Shown: positions 26,410-36,355 of the stretch, in pieces
Numbering within the stretch: position 1 is the first letter of the stretch
How the letters are laid out: each line of letters opens with the position of its first letter
DNA from: an uncultured Candidatus Melainabacteria bacterium
Lineage (GTDB): Bacteria > Cyanobacteriota > Vampirovibrionia > Gastranaerophilales > Gastranaerophilaceae
Assembly (NCBI GenBank): GCA_934754735.1
Contig: CAKVJE010000001.1
Location: forward strand, 1-62,760
DNA: 62,760 nucleotides
Direction: 5' to 3'
Notes under the pieces: model-generated
Databases searched by the model: none
Seen by the model: the letters and a program-made list of their open reading frames with translations, nothing else
What the model was told of the DNA's origin: nothing
Program-made: the position numbers and the translations under genes

Positions 26410-27309
26410 CTACTCTTTTTCAGATTTATAACCAAAATTCTTTAGAATTTTATCTTTCTTTCTCCAATCTTTTTCTACCTTTACCTCTAAGCCTAGAAAA
26501 ACTTTCTTTTCAACTATATTTTCTAATTCCAAACGAGCGTCAGTTCCGATTTTTTTTAGCAAATTTCCGCCTTTTCCAATCAGAATTCCCTTCTGACTCT
26601 TTTGCTCACAAAATATTGTTGCGTAAATTCTATCAATATCTTCTTTTTCTTCGTATTTTTCAACCTTAATTGCTACAGAATGCGGAATTTCATCCTGCGT
26701 ATTCAAAAGCACTTTTTCTCTGATAATTTCTTCTGCTACTGAACGCATATTTTCTTCTGTTACAACATCTTCTGGATATAAGTATTCTCCTTCAGGAAGT
26801 TTTTTGAAAATATTAGAAAGAAGCGTATCTTTGTTTCTACCGGTTTTTGCGGAAATTCTTACAACCGGAATATTTTCATCAAACAAAGTTTTGTAAGAAA
26901 TTAAATTTTCTTCAACTTTTTCTGTTTTTTTAACTTTATCTACTTTGTTCATAACAAGCACTACAGGAATTTTACATTGTTTTAAAATATTTTCCACTAT
27001 CCACTTGTCGCCTTTTCCAGCCGGTTCTGAACCATCTACTAAAAACAAAACTAAATCAGCATCAGGCACAGCAACCTTTGCTTCATCAAGCAAAAATTCG
27101 CCAAGCTTATTTAAAGGTCTATGAACTCCAGGAGTATCAACAAAAATAATTTGTCCTCTTCCTTCTGTCAAAATTCCTTTGATGCGTTTTCTTGTTGTTT
27201 GCGCCTTGTCTGTTGTAATTACTATCTTTTGCCCTAAAATCTGGTTCAAAAGAGTAGACTTACCAACATTAGGACGCCCTAATATTGCTACAAATCCACA
27301 CTTCTTCAT
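26410..27309 (-). CDS. era: GTPase Era
   Basis: Era is an essential GTPase that binds 16S rRNA and helps 30S assembly. G1 GRPNVGKSTLL, switch TTRKRIKGI, G3 DTPGVHRPLNKLG and G4 NKVDKV are present, followed by the KH RNA-binding domain (~205-290) with the GXXG-containing KGILIGKGGNLLKKIG. The length is normal (299 aa). No SD precedes the ATG; TATACT ends 6 nt upstream. Confidence 0.95.
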   Translation of the reverse strand: MKKCGFVAILGRPNVGKSTLLNQILGQKIVITTDKAQTTRKRIKGILTEGRGQIIFVDTPGVHRPLNKLGEFLLDEAKVAVPDADLVLFLVDGSEPAGKGDKWIVENILKQCKIPVVLVMNKVDKVKKTEKVEENLISYKTLFDENIPVVRISAKTGRNKDTLLSNIFKKLPEGEYLYPEDVVTEENMRSVAEEIIREKVLLNTQDEIPHSVAIKVEKYEEKEDIDRIYATIFCEQKSQKGILIGKGGNLLKKIGTDARLELENIVEKKVFLGLEVKVEKDWRKKDKILKNFGYKSEKE

Positions 27310-27315
27310 TACTCA

Positions 27316-27321
27316 AGTATA
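27316..27321 (-). promoter_or_regulatory. -10 box of era, predicted leaderless
   Basis: TATACT on the minus strand ends 6 nt before the era ATG, with no SD between. Confidence 0.5.
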
Positions 27322-27347
27322 ACAAAAACATAACTTCAAACGGTAAT

Positions 27348-27363
27348 TGTAAATATTTGTAAA
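27348..27363 (+). promoter_or_regulatory. TGTAAA direct repeats upstream of the 27433 gene
   Basis: TGTAAA at 27348 and at 27358 are exactly 10 bp apart. A -10 box (TATATA, 27397) lies 39 bp downstream of the second. The block AAAAGTCAATTTT after the repeats (27367-27379) recurs upstream of the 20174 gene. Confidence 0.45.
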
Positions 27364-27432
27364 CAAAAAAGTCAATTTTTTCCGGCATGGAAACTTTATA
27401 TAAGTAAGGGATATTAAATTTAGGATATTAAT

Positions 27433-29217
27433 ATGGGATTAGAAATTTCTCAAAATTGGAATATGCCTATGTGGCAACCTTCAAATTTTAATAGTTACAG
27501 CACTTCGTTTCCTTTCGACAGCGGAAATATTTGGAGTAATTTTTCAACATCTTCCGATAATACTTCAAATAAAGAAATGACATTTGAAGAACATCTTAAA
27601 CGTAGAGAAGAAGAACAAAACGCTGCTGCACAAAAAGCCAATGAGCAACAATCAATTATTGATTTAAACAAATTAAAGCAAGATAAGATAAAAGAATTAG
27701 ATATAAGTAAAAAACTTGAAGCAACAAAACAAACGAAAGCACAAGTTGAAAAAGCAAAAAAATCAGACGGTTCGTCTTCTGTTAGAACTCCATATAAAAA
27801 ACTAGGTTTCTGGGGTAAAGTCGGAAGATGGTGTTCGAATGCAGGTTCTGCAGTTGTAAATATCGGTAAAAATCTTGTTGGCATTGAAAAAGACGGCAAA
27901 TGGAACTGGAAAAAATGTCTTAAAAATGTTGCAATTACTGCAGCTGCTATCGGAGCATGCTTTATACCAGTAGTAGGTCCTGCTATCGGATATGGTTTAG
28001 CTGCAACCGGTGTCGCTATGGGTGCTTATGGAACAGTTAAAGGCATTTCAAATCTTAAAAATGCAAGCGATAATGATGACGAAGCAATCGATAATGCACA
28101 ACAGGAAATCTTTACGGGTGCATTTACTGCAGTTACATCTGCAATTGGTCTAAGAGGCATCGGCAAAGGAGTTTCAGCATCAAACGCTTCTGTAGCTGCT
28201 GAAAGAACAAGTATGGCAGGAAAAGCATTCCAAAGTGTATCACAGTTCGGACGAGATATAACTGTCAACGCTTGGCGTGCAACCGGTGAAGCTATGAAAG
28301 CTGATAGAGCATTAATTGCCACTCAATCCGGCAAATGGGGTATAACTAGATTCTTCCAAGCAACAGGAGCTAAAATAAAAAATATTAATAATTATACAAA
28401 TCAGGAACAAAAGCAAAGTGATGGTTTGAATGAATTTACCAACAATAGGCTAAATACTGTAAATGAAGAAATAAATAAATTGAACAATTTACAAAGAGAA
28501 CATGGTTCTTTAACTAACTATGAAACAGAAGCTTTAACTCGTTTACAAAATGAAAGAAATATTTTGCAAGCAAATCAACGAGAATTTAACAAATTCTTTG
28601 GTTCAAATGTAAAAAAGAAAACAGAATATGATAAATTATATCAAGAAAACTCTGGTACTAAAGCTATTAACACAATTAAAAACGACAATAGTCTAAATAA
28701 TTTCTATGCAAAACAGTTATTAGAACAACAAAAACGTTATAACTATGCATTGAAACGATTAATCAAAACAAGAGAAAGCCGTATGCGATACTTGGCAAAA
28801 ACTCCTGATGATAACAAGAGAATTTTAAAACGATACGTATCAACTAATGATGTAGAAAAATCTTTGTTGAAACCAACAACTTGGAGAAAAAACAAATATC
28901 AACTTGCAATTGGTGGCAAGAATGGTTCAACTTTCAACACTTTGATTACACATCCAGCAAGCACAGCGCCTAAAGCAATGCAAATATTTGACCCTGTTTA
29001 CACAATACCAATTGGTTATGGTCAAGAAATTAGTGCAGACCAATATGATGAAACTATTAAAAACTTAGATTTGCAAATTGCACAATTAGAACAAGCAGAA
29101 AAAGCTATCAATGATTGTAAAGATGTAAATGAATTAAATGCAATTGATGCGCAACTAAATCAATCTGCACAAACAGAGATTACAGGTTCTGAAAACGAAC
29201 AAAAAATTCAAGGTTAA
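27433..29217 (+). CDS. Large lineage-specific membrane/coiled-coil protein
   Basis: Not a family I recognise. The 594-residue protein starts with a Trp/Asn/Ser-rich segment (NWNMPMWQPSNFN), then a charged Gln/Lys/Glu helix (~50-112), and a hydrophobic Gly/Ala region (~155-205, VVGPAIGYGLAATGVAMG) that could span the membrane twice. Long coiled-coil segments (~310-450, 505-575) follow. There is no signal peptide. SD AGGAT precedes the ATG. The layout (hydrophobic glycine-rich hairpin plus coiled coils) is reminiscent of type III secretion translocators, but this is only a structural resemblance. Confidence 0.7.
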   Translation: MGLEISQNWNMPMWQPSNFNSYSTSFPFDSGNIWSNFSTSSDNTSNKEMTFEEHLKRREEEQNAAAQKANEQQSIIDLNKLKQDKIKELDISKKLEATKQTKAQVEKAKKSDGSSSVRTPYKKLGFWGKVGRWCSNAGSAVVNIGKNLVGIEKDGKWNWKKCLKNVAITAAAIGACFIPVVGPAIGYGLAATGVAMGAYGTVKGISNLKNASDNDDEAIDNAQQEIFTGAFTAVTSAIGLRGIGKGVSASNASVAAERTSMAGKAFQSVSQFGRDITVNAWRATGEAMKADRALIATQSGKWGITRFFQATGAKIKNINNYTNQEQKQSDGLNEFTNNRLNTVNEEINKLNNLQREHGSLTNYETEALTRLQNERNILQANQREFNKFFGSNVKKKTEYDKLYQENSGTKAINTIKNDNSLNNFYAKQLLEQQKRYNYALKRLIKTRESRMRYLAKTPDDNKRILKRYVSTNDVEKSLLKPTTWRKNKYQLAIGGKNGSTFNTLITHPASTAPKAMQIFDPVYTIPIGYGQEISADQYDETIKNLDLQIAQLEQAEKAINDCKDVNELNAIDAQLNQSAQTEITGSENEQKIQG

Positions 29218-29240
29218 TCAAAATAGATTCACCTTGAATT
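29205..29240 (+). terminator. Terminator hairpin after the 27433 gene
   Basis: AATTCAAGGTTAATC pairs with GATTCACCTTGAATT (14 of 15 positions) around a 6-nt loop, overlapping the stop codon. Confidence 0.5.
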
Positions 29241-29288
29241 GTTGTACAAAGATAGCTCATGTCTAAAAAAATATTAAAATGAGAATGA

Positions 29289-30581
29289 TTAACTAAAACG
29301 CTCAAAAACTTTATCTATATTCTTTAAATAATCTCTCACATCAAAACAAGCTTCGATTTCTTCATTAGAAAGCAATGCAGTAACTTTTTCATCTGCAAAC
29401 AATGCTTTTTTAAAATCTCCACCACCGTTTAAAGCGTCAAGTGCATGTTTTTGTACAATTCTGTAAGCTTCTTCTCTTGATAAACCTTTTTCAACAAGCT
29501 TTAACAAAACCTTTTGAGAGTAGACAATACCGCCATAAAGCTGTGTATTTTTGAGCATGTTATCATCATGCACAACAAGATTTTCCATTACGCCATTAAA
29601 ACGATGTAACATAAAATCAACCAGAATCAATGCGTCAGGAAATATTATACGCTCTGCAGAACTATGTGAAATATCTCTTTCATGCCAAAGATTAATGTTT
29701 TCAAACGCGGCAACCATATCTGAACGCACAACACGCGCTAATCCGCACAAATTTTCGCACAAAACAGGATTCTTTTTATGCGGCATAGCTGAAGAACCTT
29801 TTTGATTTTTTCCAAAACCTTCCTCAACCTCGCGCACTTCTGTTTTTTGCAAATGTCGAATCTCTGTTGCAAACTGTTCAATCAAAGACGCAATTAACGC
29901 CAACTCAGAAAAGAATTTTGCATGTCTATCTCTTGATATGATTTGAGTAGAAATTTTAGCAGGCGCTAAGTCTAATTCTTCACAAGTTAAGGCTTCAATT
30001 TCAATCGGCACATTGCTGTAAGTTCCAACTGGGCCTGAAATTTGTCCTACTTCAATTTCATTTAATGCAAAATTAAAACTTTCTTTTGCTCTAGTTAAAG
30101 CGTCAAGCCAAGTTAACAGTTTAAACCCGAAAGTTGTAACTTCTGCATGCACGCCATGTGAACGTCCCATACAAACCGTATTTTTATATTTAAAAGCGGA
30201 ATTCCTAACCGTTTCAATAAGTTTATCCAATTCAATATTTATAAATTTTGCGCTATTTTTAATTTGTAAAGCGAACGCAGTATCAATAACATCCGAGCTG
30301 GTTAAGCCCATGTGGATATATTTTGCATTTTCAACTCCGACTGATTCATTTACAGCTGTTAAAAACGCAATTACATCATGGCGCACTTCACGCTCAACTT
30401 CATCAATTCTATCTAATGTAAAAGAAGCTTTTGTTTTAATTTCTTCTAAATTTTTTGCGGGTATTTTTCCTAATTTTGCGTAAGCATCACAAACCGCAAG
30501 TTCGACTTTCAAATAATATTCAAACTTCGCTTGTAACTCCCAAATACGCTTAATTTCTTCTCGTGAATATCTATCTATCAT
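29289..30581 (-). CDS. purB: Adenylosuccinate lyase
   Basis: Fumarase-superfamily enzyme acting twice in purine synthesis (SAICAR to AICAR, adenylosuccinate to AMP). The signature loop GSSAMPHKKNPVLCENL, the HMGLTSSDVIDTA motif and MGRSHGVHAEVTTFG are present. The length (430 aa) fits the short bacterial type. The ATG has no SD but a near-consensus promoter 6 nt upstream. purA, the preceding step to AMP, lies in the same window at 35008. Confidence 0.96.
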   Translation of the reverse strand: MIDRYSREEIKRIWELQAKFEYYLKVELAVCDAYAKLGKIPAKNLEEIKTKASFTLDRIDEVEREVRHDVIAFLTAVNESVGVENAKYIHMGLTSSDVIDTAFALQIKNSAKFINIELDKLIETVRNSAFKYKNTVCMGRSHGVHAEVTTFGFKLLTWLDALTRAKESFNFALNEIEVGQISGPVGTYSNVPIEIEALTCEELDLAPAKISTQIISRDRHAKFFSELALIASLIEQFATEIRHLQKTEVREVEEGFGKNQKGSSAMPHKKNPVLCENLCGLARVVRSDMVAAFENINLWHERDISHSSAERIIFPDALILVDFMLHRFNGVMENLVVHDDNMLKNTQLYGGIVYSQKVLLKLVEKGLSREEAYRIVQKHALDALNGGGDFKKALFADEKVTALLSNEEIEACFDVRDYLKNIDKVFERFS

Positions 30582-30587
30582 AAGGTT

Positions 30588-30616
30588 ATTATATATTAAC
30601 TTTGGGAAATTGTGAA
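30588..30616 (-). promoter_or_regulatory. Promoter of purB, predicted leaderless
   Basis: Minus strand: TTCACA (30616-30611), 17-nt spacer, TATAAT (30593-30588), 6 nt, ATG at 30581. No SD. One of the clearest leaderless arrangements here. Confidence 0.65.
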
Positions 30617-30723
30617 GTATTAATAAAGTGTCGTCATAGACAAATAGCGCACAATTTTAAAATTTTACATAACCTATTTTTTTGCTAATATATTTTTGTA
30701 ATGCATTTCTAATTGGAGTGAAT

Positions 30724-31542
30724 ATGGTGCAAAATTTTCAGATGCCAACAAGAAAACAAAATTCTAACAAAGGAACTTTTGGCAAAGTTTTGAATTTTGC
30801 AGGTTCTAAGAATTATATCGGAGCGTCTTATTTATCGACAATTGCTCCTTTGAAAGTTGGTGCAGGTTTTGTAGCACTTGCTTCAGAGTCTGATATTATT
30901 CATTCTGTTTCTACACTCTTGCCGGAAGCTGTTTATTTGACTAGAGAAGAAGGACTGGAAAAGCTGGATGAATTTTCGGTTATTCTAGTTGGTTGCGGTT
31001 TAGGTTTAGATAAAAAATCGTTTGATTTGTTTGAAAATGTTATAGCAAAAATTCAGAATAGACAAACTCCTTTAATTGTAGACGCTGACGGGCTAAATAT
31101 TCTTGCAAAAAATAAAATTGAATTACCGCCAAATACAATTATAACTCCACATCCTTTAGAAGCCTCCAGACTTTTAAATATAGATTTAGAAGATGTTTTA
31201 TCTGATATAGAGGGTAGTGCTAAAAAATTATCAGAAAAATACAATTGTACTGCGATTTTAAAAACGCATAGAACTATTGTTTGCCAAAAAGAAAAAATTT
31301 ATAAAAATCAACATGGAAATTCTGCGCTTGCAAAAGCAGGTTCCGGAGATGTTTTAGCAGGAATAATTGCAGGACTTGTTGCACAAAAAATGGATTTGTT
31401 TGAAGCCGCTAAATTGGGTGTCTATTTACATTCAAGAACCGGTGAAATTGCGTCAAACGAACTTACAGAATATTCCGTTTTGGCTTCAGATTTACCAAAA
31501 TACATACATTTAGCAATAAAAGAGATTTTGAATGATAGATGA
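30724..31542 (+). CDS. nnrD: ADP-dependent NAD(P)H-hydrate dehydratase
   Basis: It repairs hydrated NADH/NADPH. The ribokinase-like fold shows [18 protein letters not shown] and the nucleotide-binding [20 protein letters not shown]. The start is the ATG at 30724 (SD GGAG); an upstream in-frame ATG at 30682 has none. At 272 aa it is the dehydratase half only; the epimerase domain (NnrE), often fused at the N-terminus, is absent. It overlaps nth by 11 nt. Confidence 0.9.
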   Translation: MVQNFQMPTRKQNSNKGTFGKVLNFAGSKNYIGASYLSTIAPLKVGAGFVALASESDIIHSVSTLLPEAVYLTREEGLEKLDEFSVILVGCGLGLDKKSFDLFENVIAKIQNRQTPLIVDADGLNILAKNKIELPPNTIITPHPLEASRLLNIDLEDVLSDIEGSAKKLSEKYNCTAILKTHRTIVCQKEKIYKNQHGNSALAKAGSGDVLAGIIAGLVAQKMDLFEAAKLGVYLHSRTGEIASNELTEYSVLASDLPKYIHLAIKEILNDR

Positions 31543-32155
31543 AATTGTAAATATTTTAAAAAATGCGAAACAACCAAAGAGTGATTTTGTTGTATTAATG
31601 GATAATTTTAAAAACCCGTATTTGGTTTTGATTGCGTGTATTTTAAGCCTTCGAACAAATGATAAAACGACTTATCCCGCGACTCTCAGAATGCTTGAAC
31701 TTGCAAAAACTCCTAAAGATATGAAGCAGGTGAAAATAGAAGATTTAGCGCAAGCAATTTATCCTGTAGGGTTTTATGAAAACAAAGCAAAACAAATTAT
31801 TGAACTATCTAAAACGATTGATGAAGAATTAGACGGCAAAGTTCCTGATGAAATAGAAGAATTGGTGAAATTTAGAGGAGTTGGCAGAAAAACTGCAAAC
31901 TTGGTTTTATCACTAGGTTTTAATAAACCTGCAATCTGTGTTGATGTTCATGTTCATAGAATATTTAATCGTTTAGGTTATATTAAGACAAAAACTCCTG
32001 AAGAAACTGAATTTGCCTTACGTAAGAAGCTTCCTGAAAAATATTGGATAGATATAAATACACTTCTTGTAACGCATGGTCAAAACGTATGTAAGCCAAT
32101 AAAACCAAAGTGTGCAGAATGCCCGATTTCTGCATACTGTGCAAAAAATATATAG
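31532..32155 (+). CDS. nth: Endonuclease III
   Basis: Base-excision repair glycosylase/AP lyase for oxidised pyrimidines. The HhH motif and catalytic Lys are in [12 protein letters not shown], the catalytic Asp in [14 protein letters not shown], and the C-terminal [4Fe-4S] site follows C-x6-C-x2-C-x5-C ([17 protein letters not shown]). The length (207 aa) is typical. Confidence 0.95.
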   Translation: MIDEIVNILKNAKQPKSDFVVLMDNFKNPYLVLIACILSLRTNDKTTYPATLRMLELAKTPKDMKQVKIEDLAQAIYPVGFYENKAKQIIELSKTIDEELDGKVPDEIEELVKFRGVGRKTANLVLSLGFNKPAICVDVHVHRIFNRLGYIKTKTPEETEFALRKKLPEKYWIDINTLLVTHGQNVCKPIKPKCAECPISAYCAKNI

Positions 32156-32186
32156 TATGGTATAATTAAAAAGCAGAGAGGTTTTT

Positions 32187-32801
32187 ATGACAGAAGAAAT
32201 CAGTTGTCCGTTTTGTGGAAACTTAATATCAAAAGACGCATTAAAATGCGAAAAATGTGATGCTTTATTCAAAGAGCCAGAGCTTCCTAATTTAAAGTTT
32301 AAAGAGCTTGCTCCTTTTTTAGCGGTTGATGTTTTAACAATCGGTTTCTTTTCAACTATTTGGTTTTTTATAAACGGAAAAGCTATTAATAACTTAGTTT
32401 CTAAACCAAAAGATGGTATAAAATTAAATTGGTTAGTTTTGCTTTTAGCTTTGAATGGCGGATTTTATTTGTTTATGTTTTACAAATGTCCAGCATATCT
32501 GCTTATATTCTCAGTTTTACAATGTTTGCTTTATATAGCATTATCTTATAGAGTTCTAAGAATTGTACAAAAATATACACAAAACACTTACAATGTAGAA
32601 TTGAGATTTAATCCATATTACATGGTTTTATTTAATGTATTTTATCTTGTACACGTAGCTGAAACATATTCCGATAGAGTATTCCACACTCATGAATACT
32701 TTGATTGGAAATCTCCGCAAGCAATCTTGTTAATCATCTTGCTTCTGATAATTTTGTTTATTCTAAGATTTTATACAGAAGTTTATTTTTTAATACATTA
32801 A
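32187..32801 (+). CDS. Zinc-ribbon membrane protein of unknown function
   Basis: A zinc ribbon (CPFCG ... CEKCD, residues ~7-26) is followed by five or so hydrophobic segments (~45-65, 80-100, 103-123, 145-162, 180-200). Such ribbon-plus-membrane proteins are common and mostly uncharacterised. SD AGAGG precedes the ATG. The gene is convergent with the MlaA-hydrolase gene, whose end lies 2 nt away. Confidence 0.7.
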   Translation: MTEEISCPFCGNLISKDALKCEKCDALFKEPELPNLKFKELAPFLAVDVLTIGFFSTIWFFINGKAINNLVSKPKDGIKLNWLVLLLALNGGFYLFMFYKCPAYLLIFSVLQCLLYIALSYRVLRIVQKYTQNTYNVELRFNPYYMVLFNVFYLVHVAETYSDRVFHTHEYFDWKSPQAILLIILLLIILFILRFYTEVYFLIH

Positions 32802-32802
32802 A

Positions 32803-34896
32803 TTAACTTCCTATATCATTTTTAAGTGCTTCTATAAATTCTTTTCGATAAAGAAAACCTAAGTGCGCTCCACAATTTAGACACACAAGATGTTTACCGG
32901 TCAAAGTCTTTAAACGAGCAATCTGGTCTTTGTTTGTAAAATAGTCATCTAGAGAATGATAAATTTTATAATTGTCATTATGGGTTAAGTATTCAGCAAG
33001 CGAATACAGCCCTGTTTCATATCTCAAATCATCCAATGTTAGCATACCGTTTTTGAGCAAATATTTTTCAACATAATCTCGATAACTCATGTTATTGATA
33101 GTCTGGTAAATATCTGTCTTGTCACTCTTTGCGATATTTTCTATTGTAAAAATTAAATCTGAAAGTTTTTGACGCAAAATAAACGTGGTTATTAGCTTGC
33201 CCTCTTCATCAGAAAAAGGTAATGTATCAATCTTAAAATCAGAATTTTCCTTTAATTGAGTAAGTTGAAGAATTTTTGCAGCCGTAATCGCGGTTTTATG
33301 TTTAACTTCATCAGAATTTTTATCAAATTCTTCACCATTTTTGTCTAACTGTTCTAAAGCATAGACAAGTTCTATAGGTGGACTTATAGCAATAAATTTA
33401 TCTATACCCAATGTATTATTTTTGCTTTCTTTTGCAGCAACAAAAAGAGTTGCCATTGCGCCAAAGGATGTTCCGACTACAACTTTTTCTTGAAATTCAC
33501 AACCGTATTTAGCGCACAAAGACTCCATTATTTTAGATGTTACAAGTCTTATATAATCAGCGTCATTAGCCGGAATTCCGGGACAATAACCTTCCGGCAT
33601 GCTTTTTACAAATTCCCAATGAAAATGGCTGCCTTGAATTACTACAGAATATCCGGCATCATAAAATAACTTTGCAAAAATAACAGAATGATGTGCATTT
33701 GAGCCTTCGCCAATTGAAGGATACATAATAACAAGCGGGGCAGTTTTATCCTTTTGCAAAATGTATCTGTATTTGTAAGACTCTCTCGTACTATCAATAC
33801 TAACAGAGGCGGTCTTGATTCGTTTTGCGAAACTTCTATTCCAGATAGAAAGTTCATTCCATATAGATTTATTTACTGATTTATCCTCAAAGAGTGCAGT
33901 TCGCATTGAATCTACAACCGGAGTCTGCGGATTGTAATCGTTTAAAATTATATCCGGCTCTAGTTTTGGCTTTTTAATAATATCTAAGTTTTCTACAATA
34001 TTTTCAACTGTATTAATAGCCTTGCCGGTAATAACTCCGTCTGAATTTTCTGCTTCTTTATCACCGATTTGAGCAATCATTTCTTCTGCTAGAGCAGATT
34101 CTCCTTCTTTAACCAATTCTGTTTCAGTCTCCAATAAATCTTGCCTATCAAGATTTGAATTTCTAATATAATTTTCCAGACCGTACAATTTTTTCTGAAT
34201 ATCATAAGGGTCTGCATAAGTTGTCTCAATCATCTTAGCAAGTGGTTGCATGTATGAAGTCCTGTTTATCATTAATCCAAATTTGATTATGCTTGTAAGA
34301 GGTGTTGCTAAATATACAGAAGGATCTAGGGCTGCTTCTAACGCTCTTCCGCAAAGTGAACGCGGAGTGCAAGCATTTAAAACAGGCATAACCATATAGT
34401 GTCCGGATTTCATTTTACACTTGCAAAGCGCCTGCTCCATATTTTCGTTTGTTGGTTTAATTTTAAAAAGTTTTTCTGCGGGATCAAACAATCCGCCTAA
34501 GCCGATTGTAGAATTTGTTAAAAATCTTGCAGTTTCTTTCTTTAAAGCATCCCCGTCGCGCTGTAAAATACAACTGGCAAGTCTTTTAGGGTATTCAATG
34601 TTGTTATATGCGCTTTTAATTCTATCCATTCCGTATTTTGGCATTACAGACGCCCAAAGAATGTGAACAGGTCGCGCAATATACTTATTCAAGCGTGAAT
34701 TAAGATTAAACATTTTGCGGTTAAACTTTTCATATTTATCTTCGCCAACGTACATTGTAGCGTAGTCTGGATACTTGCAATTTTCAGTTTGAACGGCTTG
34801 AATGTCAGCTTTTGTAGTGGCAATAATGGGTAAATTTAAATTAAAAATAAGTAAAAATAATAAAGCAAACGAAACAAATTTTTTCTTAAAAAACAT
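32803..34896 (-). CDS. MlaA (VacJ) domain fused to an alpha/beta hydrolase
   Basis: A signal peptide (~1-30, no lipobox Cys) leads into a MlaA domain (~50-235): YEKFNRKMFNLNSRLNKYI, RFLTNSTIGLGGLFDPA and the SGHYMVMPVLNACTPRS stretch. MlaA takes phospholipids out of the outer leaflet of the outer membrane. A linker (~235-370) precedes an alpha/beta-hydrolase (~385-697) with nucleophile S477 (VVVGTSFGAMA), D650/D651 and H678 (NCGAHLGFLY), a complete triad resembling YheT/ABHD-type lipases. The fusion suggests that extracted lipids are hydrolysed on the spot (inference). Lack of a lipidation Cys is odd for MlaA. SD GAGGA supports the start. Confidence 0.8.
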   Translation of the reverse strand: MFFKKKFVSFALLFLLIFNLNLPIIATTKADIQAVQTENCKYPDYATMYVGEDKYEKFNRKMFNLNSRLNKYIARPVHILWASVMPKYGMDRIKSAYNNIEYPKRLASCILQRDGDALKKETARFLTNSTIGLGGLFDPAEKLFKIKPTNENMEQALCKCKMKSGHYMVMPVLNACTPRSLCGRALEAALDPSVYLATPLTSIIKFGLMINRTSYMQPLAKMIETTYADPYDIQKKLYGLENYIRNSNLDRQDLLETETELVKEGESALAEEMIAQIGDKEAENSDGVITGKAINTVENIVENLDIIKKPKLEPDIILNDYNPQTPVVDSMRTALFEDKSVNKSIWNELSIWNRSFAKRIKTASVSIDSTRESYKYRYILQKDKTAPLVIMYPSIGEGSNAHHSVIFAKLFYDAGYSVVIQGSHFHWEFVKSMPEGYCPGIPANDADYIRLVTSKIMESLCAKYGCEFQEKVVVGTSFGAMATLFVAAKESKNNTLGIDKFIAISPPIELVYALEQLDKNGEEFDKNSDEVKHKTAITAAKILQLTQLKENSDFKIDTLPFSDEEGKLITTFILRQKLSDLIFTIENIAKSDKTDIYQTINNMSYRDYVEKYLLKNGMLTLDDLRYETGLYSLAEYLTHNDNYKIYHSLDDYFTNKDQIARLKTLTGKHLVCLNCGAHLGFLYRKEFIEALKNDIGS

Positions 34897-34910
34897 AATT
34901 TTTCCTCACA

Positions 34911-34944
34911 GAAAAATTGTATTTTCTTTGTTGAAAAATTGTAT
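34911..34944. repeat. Two 12-bp direct repeats in the leader of the MlaA-hydrolase gene
   Basis: GAAAAATTGTAT occurs at 34911-34922 and 34933-34944, 22 bp apart (two helical turns), just upstream of the gene starting at 34896 on the minus strand. A regulator site is possible. Confidence 0.45.
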
Positions 34945-35007
34945 CGCCTAAGAAGATATGATATTAGCACAAATATTAGTTTAAAAGTATTACACAAATA
35001 ACATTTA

Positions 35008-36282
35008 TTAAACAAAAATAGTTTGTTCTCTATCAGGGCCTACACTGATTATTCCAATTGGTGCACCGATTAAATCTTCAACTTTTGCAATATATTTTTT
35101 TGCATTTTCTGGCAAATCTTCATATTTTCTTATATCGCTCAACGATGTTTTCCATCCTGGCATTGTTTCATAAATTGGCTCTAAATACTTATGAATAAAT
35201 ACATCTGTAGGATATGAAGTGTAAACCTTATCATTTCTGCAATCTTTGTAAGCTGTACAAATTTTGATTTCGTCAAAACTATCAAATACGTCAATTTTAG
35301 TTAACGCAACTTTCGTAATTCCGCCAACAAGCACTGCGTATTTCATAATTACAGAATCAAACCAGCCGCATCTTCTTGGACGTCCTGTTGTTACACCAAA
35401 TTCGTGTCCTATATCTTGAATGCGTTTTCCTGTTTCGTCAGTAAGTTCACTTACAAAAGGACCTTCGCCAACTCTTGTTACGTAAGCTTTTGAAACACCT
35501 ACTACTTCGTCAATCATAGATGGTCCATACCCACTACCTGTTGCTGCGCCTCCTCCAATTGGATTTGAACTTGTTACAAATGGATATGTTCCATAATCAA
35601 TATCAAGCATAACGCCTTGTGCGCCTTCATAAAGAACTGTTTTGTCTTTATATCTGTTAAGCATATCTTGCCAATCAAAAGCAACATAAGGTTTAAACAA
35701 TTCTGCATAAGTTTCACAAAGAGACATGATACATTCTTTTGTATATTCTTCCAAACCGTAAACCTTTTTAAGCATTTTATTCTTAATAGGAAGAATCATG
35801 TCTAATTTTTCACTTAAAGCTTCATAAGAATATAAATCTTGAATTTTCAAGCCAATTCTAGCCATTTTATCCGTATAAGTAGGTCCGATACCTTTTTTAG
35901 TTGTACCAATTTTACCTTTACCGGCAGTTGATTCACAATAACCGTCAATTTCAATATGGTAAGGCATCGTAATAGAAGCAAGTGGAGATATTTTAAGATT
36001 CTTGAAGTTAACACCTTCGGCTTTAAGCTCTTCGACTTCTTTCTTAAAAGATTCAGGATGAATAACAGTACCTGCGCCGATAAAGCAAACGGCTTTGTCA
36101 TACAAAATACCGGATGGGATTAAATGGAATTTATAGGTTTTGCCATTTGCAACAACAGTATGTCCTGCATTACAGCCACCTTGGTATCTGATAATTAAAT
36201 CTGCTTTTTGAGCAAGCAAATCTGTAATCTTAGCTTTTCCTTCATCTCCCCATTGAGCGCCAATCACTACTGTATTATTCAT
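35008..36282 (-). CDS. purA: Adenylosuccinate synthetase
   Basis: GTP-dependent first step from IMP to AMP. The ATG at 36282 gives the standard start NNTVVIGAQWGDEGKAKITD with the GDEGK P-loop; the open frame extends to 36423 but the SD GGGAG and homology fix the start. QGGCNAGHTVV, GTTKKGIGPTYTDK and TGRPRRCGWFD are present. 424 residues, normal. Confidence 0.97.
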   Translation of the reverse strand: MNNTVVIGAQWGDEGKAKITDLLAQKADLIIRYQGGCNAGHTVVANGKTYKFHLIPSGILYDKAVCFIGAGTVIHPESFKKEVEELKAEGVNFKNLKISPLASITMPYHIEIDGYCESTAGKGKIGTTKKGIGPTYTDKMARIGLKIQDLYSYEALSEKLDMILPIKNKMLKKVYGLEEYTKECIMSLCETYAELFKPYVAFDWQDMLNRYKDKTVLYEGAQGVMLDIDYGTYPFVTSSNPIGGGAATGSGYGPSMIDEVVGVSKAYVTRVGEGPFVSELTDETGKRIQDIGHEFGVTTGRPRRCGWFDSVIMKYAVLVGGITKVALTKIDVFDSFDEIKICTAYKDCRNDKVYTSYPTDVFIHKYLEPIYETMPGWKTSLSDIRKYEDLPENAKKYIAKVEDLIGAPIGIISVGPDREQTIFV

Positions 36283-36303
36283 CTTTATTCTCCCATTACA
36301 AAA

Positions 36304-36355
36304 GGAGCGTTTCTGAAAAAGATACTCCGCTCCCTCACCTCTGCGCAGAGCGAGG
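36304..36355 (-). other. GC-rich structured leader upstream of purA
   Basis: GGAGCG (36304-36309) pairs with CGCTCC (36328-36333), and CCTC-x4-CTGCGCAG-x3-GAGG (36333-36355) forms a second imperfect hairpin. On the minus strand the first hairpin is followed by CTTTTG, terminator- or attenuator-like. The stretch is far richer in G+C than its surroundings. Confidence 0.4.
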
